From assembly GCF_014648675.1 (NCBI RefSeq), contig NZ_BMRO01000012.1, positions 209,090-273,089 on the forward strand: 64,000 nucleotides of DNA. The letters run 5' to 3'. The position numbers were made by a program, and so were the translations under genes. The notes beneath the pieces are model-generated. The model did no database searches. It was not told the DNA's origin and worked only from the letters and a program-made list of their open reading frames with translations. The stretch comes from Actinomadura livida. Lineage in GTDB: Bacteria; Actinomycetota; Actinomycetes; Streptosporangiales; Streptosporangiaceae. Positions 43,046 to 51,909 of this stretch are shown in pieces. Each line of letters opens with the position of its first letter. The first letter of the stretch is position 1.

Positions 43046-45600
43046 ACGAAGTCCTCTGCCTCCACGGCGCTGAAGTCCTCCTCTTCGATCTCGATGCCGG
43101 AGAGGTCGGCGGAGACGTAGTCCACCACGGCACTGTCCTCGCCCTCTGGGAGCGGGAACACCAGGCCGACGCCGATGACGTGATCGGCGGCCCCCAGTGC
43201 CGTACGCGTCTTCTTGGCGGGACTGGGCTGAGAGACCTTATCGATCGGATAAAGCACCAGGAGACCTGTATCGGGCAACTGCCCACGCCGCTCGTCGGTG
43301 ATCTCCTTCTCCTGAAGCTTGGACGTCTCGCCAGCCAGGTCGATCGCGGCATCCCTGCGGCTCATCAAGGTCTTGATGTCGGCGTAATCCGACTCCGGCG
43401 TGATAAGGCGCGCGCGAGTAATCCGTCCGACCGAGATTCCCGGTGCGAACTCGAAATTCTCTTCGTCCGAAGTGACAGGGTTGCCGACGATGGCGATGTT
43501 CCACCTACGTAGCGAACCGGCGTTGTTGGCACGCTTCTCTATGTAGCCGATCAGCAGGCGAGAGTTGCACTCCTGAGACTTGGGGTGGAACTGGTAGTTC
43601 TGGAGGAAGTCGATAACATCATCGTACGAGACGTCGCGGAAGACGTAGCGACCGTCCTCCGGGCGGTCCTCTCGCCTTACCGCATGCTGGCTTGCGCCCG
43701 AAACGAGCTTCATCGCTGCTCGTTGGTTCTGCAGCAACCAGTCCTTGTCTGTTCTGAAGTAGCGCGTCTGTACGCGTTGGCCGCCGTAGGACGAGGCTGC
43801 CTTGACGGCATCCCTCATCTTCGCGGCGGCGGTGACCCGCAACGCGGGATGGGTTCGGAGCCGGACGGCGAAGGTAAGCGGATCCTTGTCCTCGGTCATG
43901 TAGACATCGATGTCGCGCCGCATCTCGGTCTCGACCGTCGCGAGGTGCCTGAACCACTCCCTGAGTTCGGCCGTCATCCAAATCCGCGGCAGGTCGGCGT
44001 AGCCATTGCGGTATCCGAACCATCGCCCCATTTGGAGGAGAGTGTCGTAGGCGGACACGGCGCGCACGAAGAAGCTGACCGAGAGGCCCTCGAGGGTGAG
44101 GCCACGGGAAAGCGTATTCCCTCCAACCGCGATCGCCACGATCGGTCCGTTTTCATAGTCCAGTCGATCGTCGCTGCTGGAGTTGTCCATGATGATGCGG
44201 CAATCGTTCAGGACTTCGGGCAACTCCCCAACCAGGTCGTCGAACTCAACTTTCGTCTCCCTGAACTCCTCGGCGGGCACCCTTCCCGTCTCCTTGTCCC
44301 AGAGGGCGCGAAGTCTCTCAAGGGTGGAAAGCTCGTTTAGCGACGCTTTCAAGCGCGCGCGGAGACGTTCCAGCGGGGCTTTGAAGCTGTTGTGAACGGC
44401 CGTGTTGACGCTGGTGTGAATGAGCATCGTGGCGTGGCGGTTGCCCATACCACGAACACGCCGCGCAGCGGTACTCAACCAGAAGTAGTCGATCGCGTCC
44501 TGCAGCGTCTCGGTGATCTCCGGGACGAAGTCCTCCACATCGGCTCGCTTAAGCGGCCGAAGGCACTCGATGTCCTCCTTCGGGACCTCGCGGATCATGT
44601 CGTACCCGTCGTCAACGTCCTCGGGGTCCTCACCGTCGAGTGCGTACCGACCGAACAGGACTTCGGTGCCGAAGTGACCGTGTGGCTTCGGAAGGTTCAC
44701 GACGAAGTGTTCGGGATAAAGGTCCTCGGCCGAAGGGTCGATGAGGAGATTGGCGAAGGGGGAAGCCGTATAGCCTACATAAGCCGACTTAGGAAGGCTT
44801 GCCAACAGCCTACGGATCAGCGGGTTGATCGATTTGGTGGCGACGGTGGCCTGGTCGGCCTCGTCGTCGATGATCAGTGCCGGACAGTCTTGGAGATAGG
44901 CCGCAGCGCTGTCGAGCCACTTTGCGAGCTTCCGGAGCACGGTCGCGTTCTTCTTCACCACGCAAAGGACGTGGGTCTTGTTGGCTTTACCGAAGAAAGC
45001 GGCGGCATTGGCCGTAGGCGTGAAATCCTTGTCCAGGTCGGTCAGTTGCGACCACCGCGACGGGTTAGGTTCTACGAGTTGCTGCACGAGCCTGGTCTGT
45101 GTTTGTCGCCGCAGTCCGTTGTGGATCCCCGCTAGCACGATGAACAACTTGTACCCGCGGTCCGCGGCCTTGGCCATCACGGCGGTGAAGTTGGTCGTCT
45201 TGCCCGACTGGACGTAACCGACCACGAGACCACGCGTAGAGAAACTCCTTTCCCGAGGATGGTTCAGCAGGGACATGATCCGGGTCGAGGAAGTGTCGAG
45301 GCTGTCGATCGCAGGGTCCTGGGGCCAGCCGTCCCTACGAAGTAGAGCGGCCACCGCCGGCCAGCATCGGTCACCAGGGCGCGGCCCGGTGTACCACGTG
45401 TCGCGGTTCCCCAGGACCACCGTTTGCGGCTCTTCCATCTCTCTAATCTTGATCGTCTCGGCTTCATGTCTCTCCTGGATGCGCTGGATGACATCGTCGG
45501 AGATGCCGAACTGCTCAAGCCTCTTCACTACCTCGGTTGGTGGGAAAGAGTCGAGAAGAGCCTTGAATGTGTCGTAATTGTCCTCGAATGCGTCGTTCAT
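43042..45600 (-). CDS. Z1-domain protein with helicase-type ATPase core
   Basis: This 852-aa protein has Walker A VVGYVQSGKTTN (127-138), Walker B ALIIDDEADQ (241-250), a GYTASPFAN motif (276-284), GGNTLSRGLTLEG (493-505) and the motif VI-like arginine block QMGRWFGYR (523-531). The last two are hallmarks of the Z1 domain associated with superfamily-2-like ATPases. It would remodel or translocate on DNA and direct the nuclease. ATG 45600 has GGAGGAG upstream; the frame extends to 45807 without coding character. It is the first gene of the five-gene operon and is divergent from the DNA methyltransferase. Confidence 0.9.
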   Translation of the reverse strand: MNDAFEDNYDTFKALLDSFPPTEVVKRLEQFGISDDVIQRIQERHEAETIKIREMEEPQTVVLGNRDTWYTGPRPGDRCWPAVAALLRRDGWPQDPAIDSLDTSSTRIMSLLNHPRERSFSTRGLVVGYVQSGKTTNFTAVMAKAADRGYKLFIVLAGIHNGLRRQTQTRLVQQLVEPNPSRWSQLTDLDKDFTPTANAAAFFGKANKTHVLCVVKKNATVLRKLAKWLDSAAAYLQDCPALIIDDEADQATVATKSINPLIRRLLASLPKSAYVGYTASPFANLLIDPSAEDLYPEHFVVNLPKPHGHFGTEVLFGRYALDGEDPEDVDDGYDMIREVPKEDIECLRPLKRADVEDFVPEITETLQDAIDYFWLSTAARRVRGMGNRHATMLIHTSVNTAVHNSFKAPLERLRARLKASLNELSTLERLRALWDKETGRVPAEEFRETKVEFDDLVGELPEVLNDCRIIMDNSSSDDRLDYENGPIVAIAVGGNTLSRGLTLEGLSVSFFVRAVSAYDTLLQMGRWFGYRNGYADLPRIWMTAELREWFRHLATVETEMRRDIDVYMTEDKDPLTFAVRLRTHPALRVTAAAKMRDAVKAASSYGGQRVQTRYFRTDKDWLLQNQRAAMKLVSGASQHAVRREDRPEDGRYVFRDVSYDDVIDFLQNYQFHPKSQECNSRLLIGYIEKRANNAGSLRRWNIAIVGNPVTSDEENFEFAPGISVGRITRARLITPESDYADIKTLMSRRDAAIDLAGETSKLQEKEITDERRGQLPDTGLLVLYPIDKVSQPSPAKKTRTALGAADHVIGVGLVFPLPEGEDSAVVDYVSADLSGIEIEEEDFSAVEAEDFV

Positions 45601-46123
45601 ACGATCTCCTCCCTCAGGTCCGCCCAACCGACTCCACACGTGGCACCGAACAACCTCAACGGGTGACTGCACCTCTAGTTCGGGCTTCCCCGAATCATGG
45701 TGGGAGAAGACCCCAGCATCGGGACAAGTTCGGCCTGGATGCAACATCCGAGCCGAACCTCGCATGCGTGACAGGTCCTGAACATTACGCCCCGCGTCCG
45801 ACAACACTCCCCAGACCCGGAGCAGTTGGACACTTAGTGAGCTAGAGACCTAGGGCGGCGACACGACCGCCCTGGCGGGGGGATGCGAGGACGTCCGGTC
45901 AAGGGCCATGCAGGGCCCCGACAAGTGGATCCGGAGGAATTCGGCCCGACAAGTCCTGAAGCTCAACCACGAGGGCGATCGCAGGTAACATATCGAAGCC
46001 TGTTCGTGCGAGCCTCTCGATCTTGGCCGCTGGGGACAGGTAGGATTCGAACTAAAGTTCGGCCGAGCACAGGATCGATCACTCTCGGTTCTCATCACTC
46101 ACGGAGGGTGGTATCAGGACGCG
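45601..46123. other. 523-bp divergent regulatory region of the defence island
   Basis: No convincing gene is present; the open frames lack ribosome sites and coding bias. The region must hold the promoters of the Z1 operon and of the dcm-vsr pair. An SOS-like palindrome lies at 46047-46062. GC content is visibly lower than in the flanking chromosome. Confidence 0.6.
46047..46062. promoter_or_regulatory. SOS (LexA)-like box upstream of dcm
   Basis: TCGAACTAAAGTTCGG contains the perfect core CGAAC-N4-GTTCG of the Gram-positive/actinobacterial LexA box and differs from TCGAAC-N4-GTTCGA at one end base. It lies 62 bp upstream of the methyltransferase start, where a repressor could block one or both divergent promoters. 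Confidence 0.5.
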
Positions 46124-47275
46124 ATGACCGCTTTTCGTGAGTCGAGCGGCGGGCCCGATCCCCTCCGTGTGATCGATCTTTTCGCGGGTTGCGGAGGATT
46201 GTCCCAGGGATTCCGCGAGACAGGACTATTCACTCCCGTCGCAGCGGTCGAACAAGACCTCTTCGCAGCCGCCACGTATGCAGCCAACTTTGGCGAGGAT
46301 CACGTCTACTGGGGTGACATAGCCGAATGGCTCGAAGGTGAACTCCCCGCAGCCGACGTCGTCATCGGTGGCCCTCCGTGTCAAGGATTCTCTAATCTGG
46401 GAGCGAAGCGAGAGGACGACGAGCGCAATGAACTTTGGGATCGCTACGTAGACACATTGACGAGGGTTCGCCCCAAGGCCTTTGTGCTGGAGAATGTGGA
46501 TCGCTTCCTCAAGACACGCCAGTTCGATGCCCTGAAGGCCGAACTGGACGGCGGCAGGCTCCAGGACTACGAAATCGCTCCTGGAATTTTGCGGGCCACC
46601 GACTTCGGCGCCGCCCAACTCCGGCGTCGGGCTATAGTGATAGGCACACATAAAGATCTGGCCCCCATCCCTCTTCCGGAGTCCAAAGTTCCGGAGGCGG
46701 AGTGGTTGACAGTCAAGTCAGCTTTCGACGGCCTTACAGAAGAGATCCCTCAACATCACACGGAACTTCCCTCAGGCCGAACATTCGAGGTTTTTGATAG
46801 AGAAGTCACCGGGAAGTACATGGCGCATGAACTTCATATAACCAGGAAGTACACGACACTGTCACGAAAGCGATTTCAGCGCATCCCTTACGGAGGGAAT
46901 CGCTTCAATCTTCCGGACGAACTTAAGGCACCCTGCTGGATCAAACACACCTCAGGGTCCGGGGATGTGATGGGACGTCTCCTGTGGGATCGTCCCTCAG
47001 TAACGATCCGCACAGAGTTTTTCAAGCCGGAGAAGGGTCGCTACCTGCACCCCGAACAAGACCGCGCCCTAAGTCACCTGGAGGCAGCTCGCCTGCAGGG
47101 CTTCCCCGACACCTTCGAGTGGTGTGGCCCGAAACTGGAGATCGCCCGCCAGATCGGCAACGCCGTTCCCATCGCCTTAGGGCGCGCTTTGGCGCTCCAC
47201 GTCGCCCAGGGCTTGGGCGTCATCCCACCGGTTCCCGGGCGGGGCCATCCGCCGAGTCCGAAGGGACTATGGTAA
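46124..47275 (+). CDS. dcm: DNA cytosine-5 methyltransferase
   Basis: This 383-aa C5 methyltransferase has motif I DLFAGCGGLSQGF (18-30), motif IV GGPPCQGFS with catalytic C86, motif VI ENV (123-125), motif VIII QLRRR (165-169) and motif X QIGNAVP near the end. The target-recognition region (about 205-300) is of moderate size, and the recognised sequence cannot be read from it. One in-frame TTA codon (47177) and the lower GC point to acquisition. It is followed 4 nt later by a Vsr endonuclease. It would mark host DNA so that the divergent Z1/nuclease operon spares it. Confidence 0.95.
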   Translation: MTAFRESSGGPDPLRVIDLFAGCGGLSQGFRETGLFTPVAAVEQDLFAAATYAANFGEDHVYWGDIAEWLEGELPAADVVIGGPPCQGFSNLGAKREDDERNELWDRYVDTLTRVRPKAFVLENVDRFLKTRQFDALKAELDGGRLQDYEIAPGILRATDFGAAQLRRRAIVIGTHKDLAPIPLPESKVPEAEWLTVKSAFDGLTEEIPQHHTELPSGRTFEVFDREVTGKYMAHELHITRKYTTLSRKRFQRIPYGGNRFNLPDELKAPCWIKHTSGSGDVMGRLLWDRPSVTIRTEFFKPEKGRYLHPEQDRALSHLEAARLQGFPDTFEWCGPKLEIARQIGNAVPIALGRALALHVAQGLGVIPPVPGRGHPPSPKGLW

Positions 47276-47279
47276 CCGT

Positions 47280-47714
47280 GTGAGCGTTGAGCGACCCGCA
47301 AGGGCTTCGAGTCCGGGCGTGCGCAAGAGCATGCAGGCCAACAAAGGACGCGACACGAAGCCGGAGCTGGCTCTACGTCGCGCAGTTCACGCACTCGGCC
47401 TACGTTATCGAGTTTCCCATCGTCCAGTACCTGCAGTACGGCGTACGGCGGACCTTGTGTTCACTCGAGCAAAGGTGGCGGTTTTTATGGACGGCTGTTT
47501 CTGGCATGGCTGTCCCCAGCATCACACAAAGTCCGCAACGAATGCGGACTACTGGGCTGAAAAGGTCCGACGGAACCGTGAGCGTGACGCCGAAACGGAT
47601 CGCCTTTTCCTCGACGCCGGTTGGCTCGTCTTGAGGTTCTGGGAGCACGAGGAGCCCAATGAGGCGGCGCTACAGATCGCCGAGCAGGTTCGGGCTCGGG
47701 TTGGAAACAAGTGA
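47280..47714 (+). CDS. vsr: Very short patch repair (Vsr) endonuclease
   Basis: This 144-aa protein has the Vsr pattern: an N-terminal MQANKGRDTKPEL block, catalytic D58 in TADLVF, and VFMDGCFWHGCP (69-79) with the zinc-site cysteines and histidine. Vsr nicks at T:G mismatches left by deamination of 5-methylcytosine and so protects the sites of the adjacent methyltransferase. GTG 47280 lies 4 nt after the dcm stop. The length is normal. Confidence 0.93.
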   Translation: MSVERPARASSPGVRKSMQANKGRDTKPELALRRAVHALGLRYRVSHRPVPAVRRTADLVFTRAKVAVFMDGCFWHGCPQHHTKSATNADYWAEKVRRNRERDAETDRLFLDAGWLVLRFWEHEEPNEAALQIAEQVRARVGNK

Positions 47715-47724
47715 GACGCCTCCT

Positions 47725-47898
47725 TTAGAAGGACAGGACCTCCTCGTGCAACCGCGTCAGACGTGGTGGTGTAGAGAGCTCCGTCGAACAGCCTGGCGAT
47801 TCTCGCACCTGCGTGCCTGTTAGGGCAACGAGACCAAGACAGGTGAGCTCTAAAGATGCGTCGAGGGTGCTGATGTCCGGGTCGAATCGCAGCCGCAT
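47725..47898 (-). CDS. 57-residue small ORF with good ribosome binding site
   Basis: GGAGAG stands 7 nt before ATG 47898 and drives a 57-codon frame ending 10 bp from the vsr stop. The product starts MRLRFDPDISTLDASLELT and has two cysteines and a charged end (LHEEVLSF). It is too short for standard gene tracks. The family is not recognised; a small peptide such as a modified-peptide precursor is possible but unsupported. Confidence 0.4.
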   Translation of the reverse strand: MRLRFDPDISTLDASLELTCLGLVALTGTQVRESPGCSTELSTPPRLTRLHEEVLSF

Positions 47899-48110
47899 GT
47901 GATTCTCTCCTAGCGGCGCCCGCGGCCTGCGCGGAGCCTACGGTTGATCAGGCATGCACTTTCAGGGGGGACGCGCACTCGGTCGTCCTGGCCTGGCCGC
48001 TGAGAGTGCATCGGATCGTCTTCACCGCAGGCGAATGATGCTGCAACTGTCCAAGCGACCTGGCGGTCCAGGAGGGACAGGATGCAGACTCAGCACGCGC
48101 ACGTCTCACA

Positions 48111-48581
48111 TCAAATGATCGGGTTGCCGTGTTCTAAGTAGTGGCAGGTGCCGTTGTGGTGGGCGGTGTGGGCGTGGGTTAGGCGGCGGGCCAGGCGCGG
48201 GATGGTGTGGGTGTGGATTTGGGCAAGGTCGTAGAAGGCGTAGGCGCGTAGTTCGGTGGGGGCTAGGCGGATGGCTTTGAGTTGGGCGGGGGTGAGGGTG
48301 CCGCCGTCGAACAGGAAGAGGATTTTGTCGCCTTCGGTTTCGGTGGGGGCCCAGTCTGTGACCAGGAGCCGGCCGATGTTGGGGCGGATGTTGAGTTCCT
48401 CGGCTACCTCGCGAGTGGCTGCCTGGTGGGGTGTCTCGCCGCGTTCGACGTAGCCGCCGGGGACGTCCAGGTAGTTCTTGTAGGTGGGCTCCACGAGCAT
48501 GATGCGGTCTTGGTCGTCGAAGAAGAGGACGCCGGCCGCTGCTCGGGCGTGGGCGAAGCTCGCTGCCGGGTCCTCGGGCAC
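48111..48581 (-). CDS. NUDIX hydrolase
   Basis: This 156-aa protein has a complete Nudix box, GGYVERGETPHQAATREVAEEL, so it should hydrolyse a nucleoside diphosphate linked to another moiety with Mg2+. GTG 48581 is the best start, though its ribosome site is weak. It follows the anti-sigma-like ATPase gene by 42 bp in the same orientation. Such pairs are common in actinomycete regulatory islands. Confidence 0.88.
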   Translation of the reverse strand: MPEDPAASFAHARAAAGVLFFDDQDRIMLVEPTYKNYLDVPGGYVERGETPHQAATREVAEELNIRPNIGRLLVTDWAPTETEGDKILFLFDGGTLTPAQLKAIRLAPTELRAYAFYDLAQIHTHTIPRLARRLTHAHTAHHNGTCHYLEHGNPII

Positions 48582-48623
48582 AGGGAACCGCCGTCCTACG
48601 GGGATGACCTCTATGGCAGGACG

Positions 48624-49385
48624 CTACCGAGTGCCTCGCTGGGTCTCGATGTGTTGGACGAGGGTTTCGGTGGTGTCGTGTAGGTCGACTATGGGTCGGC
48701 GGTGGCGGGTGCCGTTGGGCAGGGTGTAGCTCAGGTGGCCTGGCTCTATCCAGATGTTCGTCTCCTCGTTGCTGCCGAGGGGGATGGTGACCAGGGAGAC
48801 GCCTCGGCCGTGGCGGTGCGCGGTGTTCGTGATGCCGCGTGCGGTGAGCGTTGCGGTCAGGTGGCGGGCCGCGAGCATGGGTGGGGCCGTTGTGCGTGGG
48901 TCGGGCCATGGGCCGGGGAGAGGGAAGGCCGCCCAGACGGCTTTGCCTTGGGTGCCGCCCGTGCAGATTGAGCGGGATGGGTGGGCTCCCCATGCGTCGG
49001 CGAGCATGTCGACGATTCCGATGCCGCGGCCGTGGTCGTCCAGTAGGTCGCCCGGGGTGTTGGTCGGCCAGGACGCGCGGCAGGCGTCGTAGACGGTTAT
49101 CAAGAGTTGCGGTCTTGGGGTCGTCCTGGCCCAGACCCAGAGTTCGGGTGGGGCGGCGGCGCCCGAGTGGGTTAGCGCGTTGGTGGCGAGCTCGCTGGCG
49201 GCCAGGACCGCATCGTCGGTTGCGCCACGGTCCAGGCCGAGCTTCGTCATGGCGATGCCGAGAAGGGAGCGGGCGACCGAAGCGCAACTTGCGTCGGTGG
49301 GGAGGCGCCAGGCACACATGCCTCCTAGCGCTATATCAGCGACATGACCGACGGATATATGTCCGGACTGCACTATCTGCGCCAT
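48624..49385 (-). CDS. RsbW-like ATP-binding protein (anti-sigma/regulatory kinase fold)
   Basis: This 253-aa protein has an HATPase_c_2-type domain: AASELATNALTHSG (N-box) near residue 70 and LLDDHGRGIGIVDMLAD (G1). A roughly 100-residue C-terminal extension of unknown type follows. ATG 49385 with GGAAGGG upstream is chosen. Actinomycetes often pair such proteins with XRE/DUF397 genes in WhiJ-like modules, and here it is divergent from exactly that pair across 119 bp. Confidence 0.82.
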   Translation of the reverse strand: MAQIVQSGHISVGHVADIALGGMCAWRLPTDASCASVARSLLGIAMTKLGLDRGATDDAVLAASELATNALTHSGAAAPPELWVWARTTPRPQLLITVYDACRASWPTNTPGDLLDDHGRGIGIVDMLADAWGAHPSRSICTGGTQGKAVWAAFPLPGPWPDPRTTAPPMLAARHLTATLTARGITNTAHRHGRGVSLVTIPLGSNEETNIWIEPGHLSYTLPNGTRHRRPIVDLHDTTETLVQHIETQRGTR

Positions 49386-49504
49386 TTTGGAACCCTTCCC
49401 GTGGGGCACAACTTTCTTTCTCCGGGTCACAGACTGCGCCTCTTGACCTACGCTTTTCCTGTTCCCAAGAAGTTCTGGAAGTTCGGCGCCAGAGAGGGTG
49501 GGCT

Positions 49505-50314
49505 GTGAACATCAACGAGTCCCCAGACCCGCGATCTTCGATGTGGGCGTGGATCGCCTACTCGTTGCGGTTCCATCGCATGCAGCGCGGGCTCACAGGA
49601 GATGCCGTGGCGAAGCTGCTGAACTGCGCTCGTTCCTCAATTTCCAGATTGGAGCATGGCGAGGCCAAGCTGGAGGAGAAGCAAGCCGCGGTCCTGGACG
49701 AGGCTTGGAGCACCGGCAACCACTTCTCGATCATGGTGTGGTATGCCCGCCAAGGTCACGACCCGACCTGGTTTAAGAACTTTACGGAGTTCGAAGCACG
49801 CGCAGAGCGCATCCACAACTACGATGGGCAGCTCATACCGGCCCTCTTCCAGACTCCCGGCTACGCCCGTGCCCTTCTAGAGGCGGGGCGAAATGCAAGT
49901 CTTGAGGACGACCTCAAGAAGCGAATGGCTCGCCAGAAAATTCTCGATCGCAATACTCCACCCGAACTCTGGGTGCTGCTCTCTGAGAGCGTGATCGACA
50001 TACCGGTCGGCGGTGCGGGCGTGATAAAAGAGCAACTCGCCCACCTACTCGCGCTGTCAAGGCGCCCCAGTGTGTTTCTCCGCATCGTCCCGAAGAGTGC
50101 GGGCGCGCACGAGGGACTCGACGGCCCCTTCAAGATCATCACGGTCAAGCAGGGAGAGGTGGGCTTTGTCGAAGCGCCTAATGGGGGCAGGCTGGTCCTC
50201 GAGACAGCGGAGGTTCGAGGTCTGAAGCTGAGGTTCGATCGCATCGGCTCGGTTGCACTGCCCGTAGAATCTTCGCGACGCCTGATCGAGCAACTGATGG
50301 AGAGCTTCACATGA
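49505..50314 (+). CDS. XRE-family regulator with DUF5753-type C-terminus
   Basis: This 269-aa protein begins with an XRE helix-turn-helix (about 15-70, recognition near LLNCARSSISRLEHGEAK). The DUF5753 region follows, with the typical LIPALFQTPGYARALLEAG motif. The GTG start at 49505 has AGAGGG upstream. It overlaps the first DUF397 gene by 4 nt. In related WhiJ-like modules the regulator and DUF397 protein act as a pair, so the DUF397 proteins here probably antagonise its DNA binding. Confidence 0.9.
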   Translation: MNINESPDPRSSMWAWIAYSLRFHRMQRGLTGDAVAKLLNCARSSISRLEHGEAKLEEKQAAVLDEAWSTGNHFSIMVWYARQGHDPTWFKNFTEFEARAERIHNYDGQLIPALFQTPGYARALLEAGRNASLEDDLKKRMARQKILDRNTPPELWVLLSESVIDIPVGGAGVIKEQLAHLLALSRRPSVFLRIVPKSAGAHEGLDGPFKIITVKQGEVGFVEAPNGGRLVLETAEVRGLKLRFDRIGSVALPVESSRRLIEQLMESFT

Positions 50315-50499
50315 ATCCCCCCACCTGGCGCAAGAGCAGTCGGTCGACTCAGGGGACTTCAGGCGAGTGCGTAGAGGTCGCGCGGCTCACCCGAAGCATT
50401 GGTATCCGTGACAGCAAGCAGCTGGGTGACGTGCATCTTTCCCTCACGGCTGAGCAGTTCGCTGCCCTCGTCCAACGCATTAAGACCACCATGCGATGA
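50311..50499 (+). CDS. DUF397 protein (first of tandem pair)
   Basis: This 62-aa protein has the family's features: WRKSSRS at the start, ECVEVA, IGIRDSK and a helical end LTAEQFAALVQRI. It overlaps the XRE gene before it and the second DUF397 gene after it (ATGA both times). Confidence 0.92.
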   Translation: MNPPTWRKSSRSTQGTSGECVEVARLTRSIGIRDSKQLGDVHLSLTAEQFAALVQRIKTTMR

Positions 50500-50678
50500 C
50501 CGTCGTGTGGCGTAAGAGCAGTCACTCCTCTGATGGGACCACTTCCCAATGCGTTGAGCTTGCCCAGCTCACCAACGCCATCGGCATACGAGACAGCAAT
50601 GATCCCGGCGGTGGACACCTCGTCCTCGCTCCTGAGACGTTCGTGCGGCTCGTCCAGCACATCAAGGGCTTGGATTGA
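50496..50678 (+). CDS. DUF397 protein (second of tandem pair)
   Basis: This 60-aa protein has the same layout as its neighbour (WRKSSHSSDG, QCVELA, IGIRDSN, FVRLVQHIK). The two probably arose by duplication. Two DUF397 genes behind one XRE regulator suggest dosage or alternative partners. Confidence 0.92.
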   Translation: MTVVWRKSSHSSDGTTSQCVELAQLTNAIGIRDSNDPGGGHLVLAPETFVRLVQHIKGLD

Positions 50679-50822
50679 CGGTTCGTCTACGTGGGCTGTT
50701 GCGCGCTGGGTGAGTGCATGGGTTTGGCTGCTGGGCTGTAGGCGGCGCAGGATGGGGTGCTGAGGTGACGGCTTCTCGACGGGTGAGTCTTGGGCTGGTC
50801 TGCTGGTGGGAGGGTTGCGGGC

Positions 50823-51353
50823 GTGTCCGGGGACTTTGAGTTGAGCATGGAGGAATTGCGAGTCGTCGCGCGGTTCGTGGCGGAGAGTGCTCAGGACGTT
50901 CTCCCCGTTTTCGAGCAGGCCGTGCCCGGGGATCCTCGTCCGCGTGCGGCCATTGAGGCTGCGTGGGAGTTCGTTAACGGTGCGGGGCGAACCAAGTTGC
51001 AGCGCGTCACTTCGCTGGACGCGCACCGGGCCGCGAAGGAGGCGGGGACCGAAGTAGCACGTCTTGCAGCACGGTCCGCCGGCGATGCCGCGTCCGCCGC
51101 GTACCTGCATCCGATCTCGCGGGCGACCCAGGTCGGGCACATCCTGCGCGCCGCCGCGAGCGCTGCGCGGATCGCTGAGCTGGACGCAGGTGGCGACCCC
51201 GCGGTCGGAGACATGATGATCGATCAGGCTCGGCGACGCGCTACGCCTGTCCTGATCTCGGTTCTTTCCCGCTATCCTTCCGCGCCGACCGCCAAGAATC
51301 GCGTCGCGCAACTCATGAGCGACCTGGACTCTTCGCTACGCGCGTCCCGCTGA
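50823..51353 (+). CDS. Putative immunity-type helical protein
   Basis: This 176-aa protein is all-helical and alanine-rich (ELRVVARFVAESAQDVLPVF near the start, AGDAASAAYLHPI in the middle). It resembles a small family annotated as putative immunity protein (Imm-5-like) in actinomycetes, from memory. No toxin gene is adjacent. GTG 50823 has GGGAGGG upstream; ATG 50847 is an alternative. Confidence 0.6.
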   Translation: MSGDFELSMEELRVVARFVAESAQDVLPVFEQAVPGDPRPRAAIEAAWEFVNGAGRTKLQRVTSLDAHRAAKEAGTEVARLAARSAGDAASAAYLHPISRATQVGHILRAAASAARIAELDAGGDPAVGDMMIDQARRRATPVLISVLSRYPSAPTAKNRVAQLMSDLDSSLRASR

Positions 51354-51506
51354 GTAGAAGACGACACCCGTCAGAGCAGTCGTCCGGGCTGTGGGCATGG
51401 TGCAAAAGTGCTGGTCACGAGCGGTCTGGCGTACATGGCGTCGTCGTTGTCACTGGTGTCGTGCATGATCGGCGCGTCAGTTCTTCTACGGGGATGGGGA
51501 CGCGCC

Positions 51507-51848
51507 ATGCCGGTCACGAACGAGCAGGTAGCAGGGCACGTGTTCCTGCAGCAGATGTATTCGGACTCGTACTTTCCCGATCACGTCGTCGACAAGGGCA
51601 GTGCGATCCTGATGCGGCTGTGCGAGCGGATCGAGGCTGAGCAGCCGTCGGACCTGGACGCTCTGTATGCGCTCACCCATGCCGCAACGGAGGAGTTCAA
51701 CAGTCTGGATGCGGAGTTCGCGGCAGCCGGGAGCGAGATCGAAACGGTTGCGCGCGAGGTCATCGCTGAGAACTTCTGGTTCGTCGCGTCGGCATACGGG
51801 TTCACGGACGCGGATGCAGAGAAGCTGATCGCCACCCGGGACTGGTGA
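51507..51848 (+). CDS. DUF5713 family protein
   Basis: This 113-aa protein has the family pattern: HVFLQQMYSDSYFPDHVVDK near the start, ALYALTHAATEEFN in the middle and AENFWFVASAYGF near the end. ATG 51507 is the start that matches the family length. The function is unknown. It converges on an IS5 remnant. Confidence 0.8.
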   Translation: MPVTNEQVAGHVFLQQMYSDSYFPDHVVDKGSAILMRLCERIEAEQPSDLDALYALTHAATEEFNSLDAEFAAAGSEIETVAREVIAENFWFVASAYGFTDADAEKLIATRDW

Positions 51849-51909
51849 GCGACGACCGGAAGGCCGCCCGCCGGTCAGAGCCATTCGCTGAGGGCTGCGA
51901 TCAGCACGG

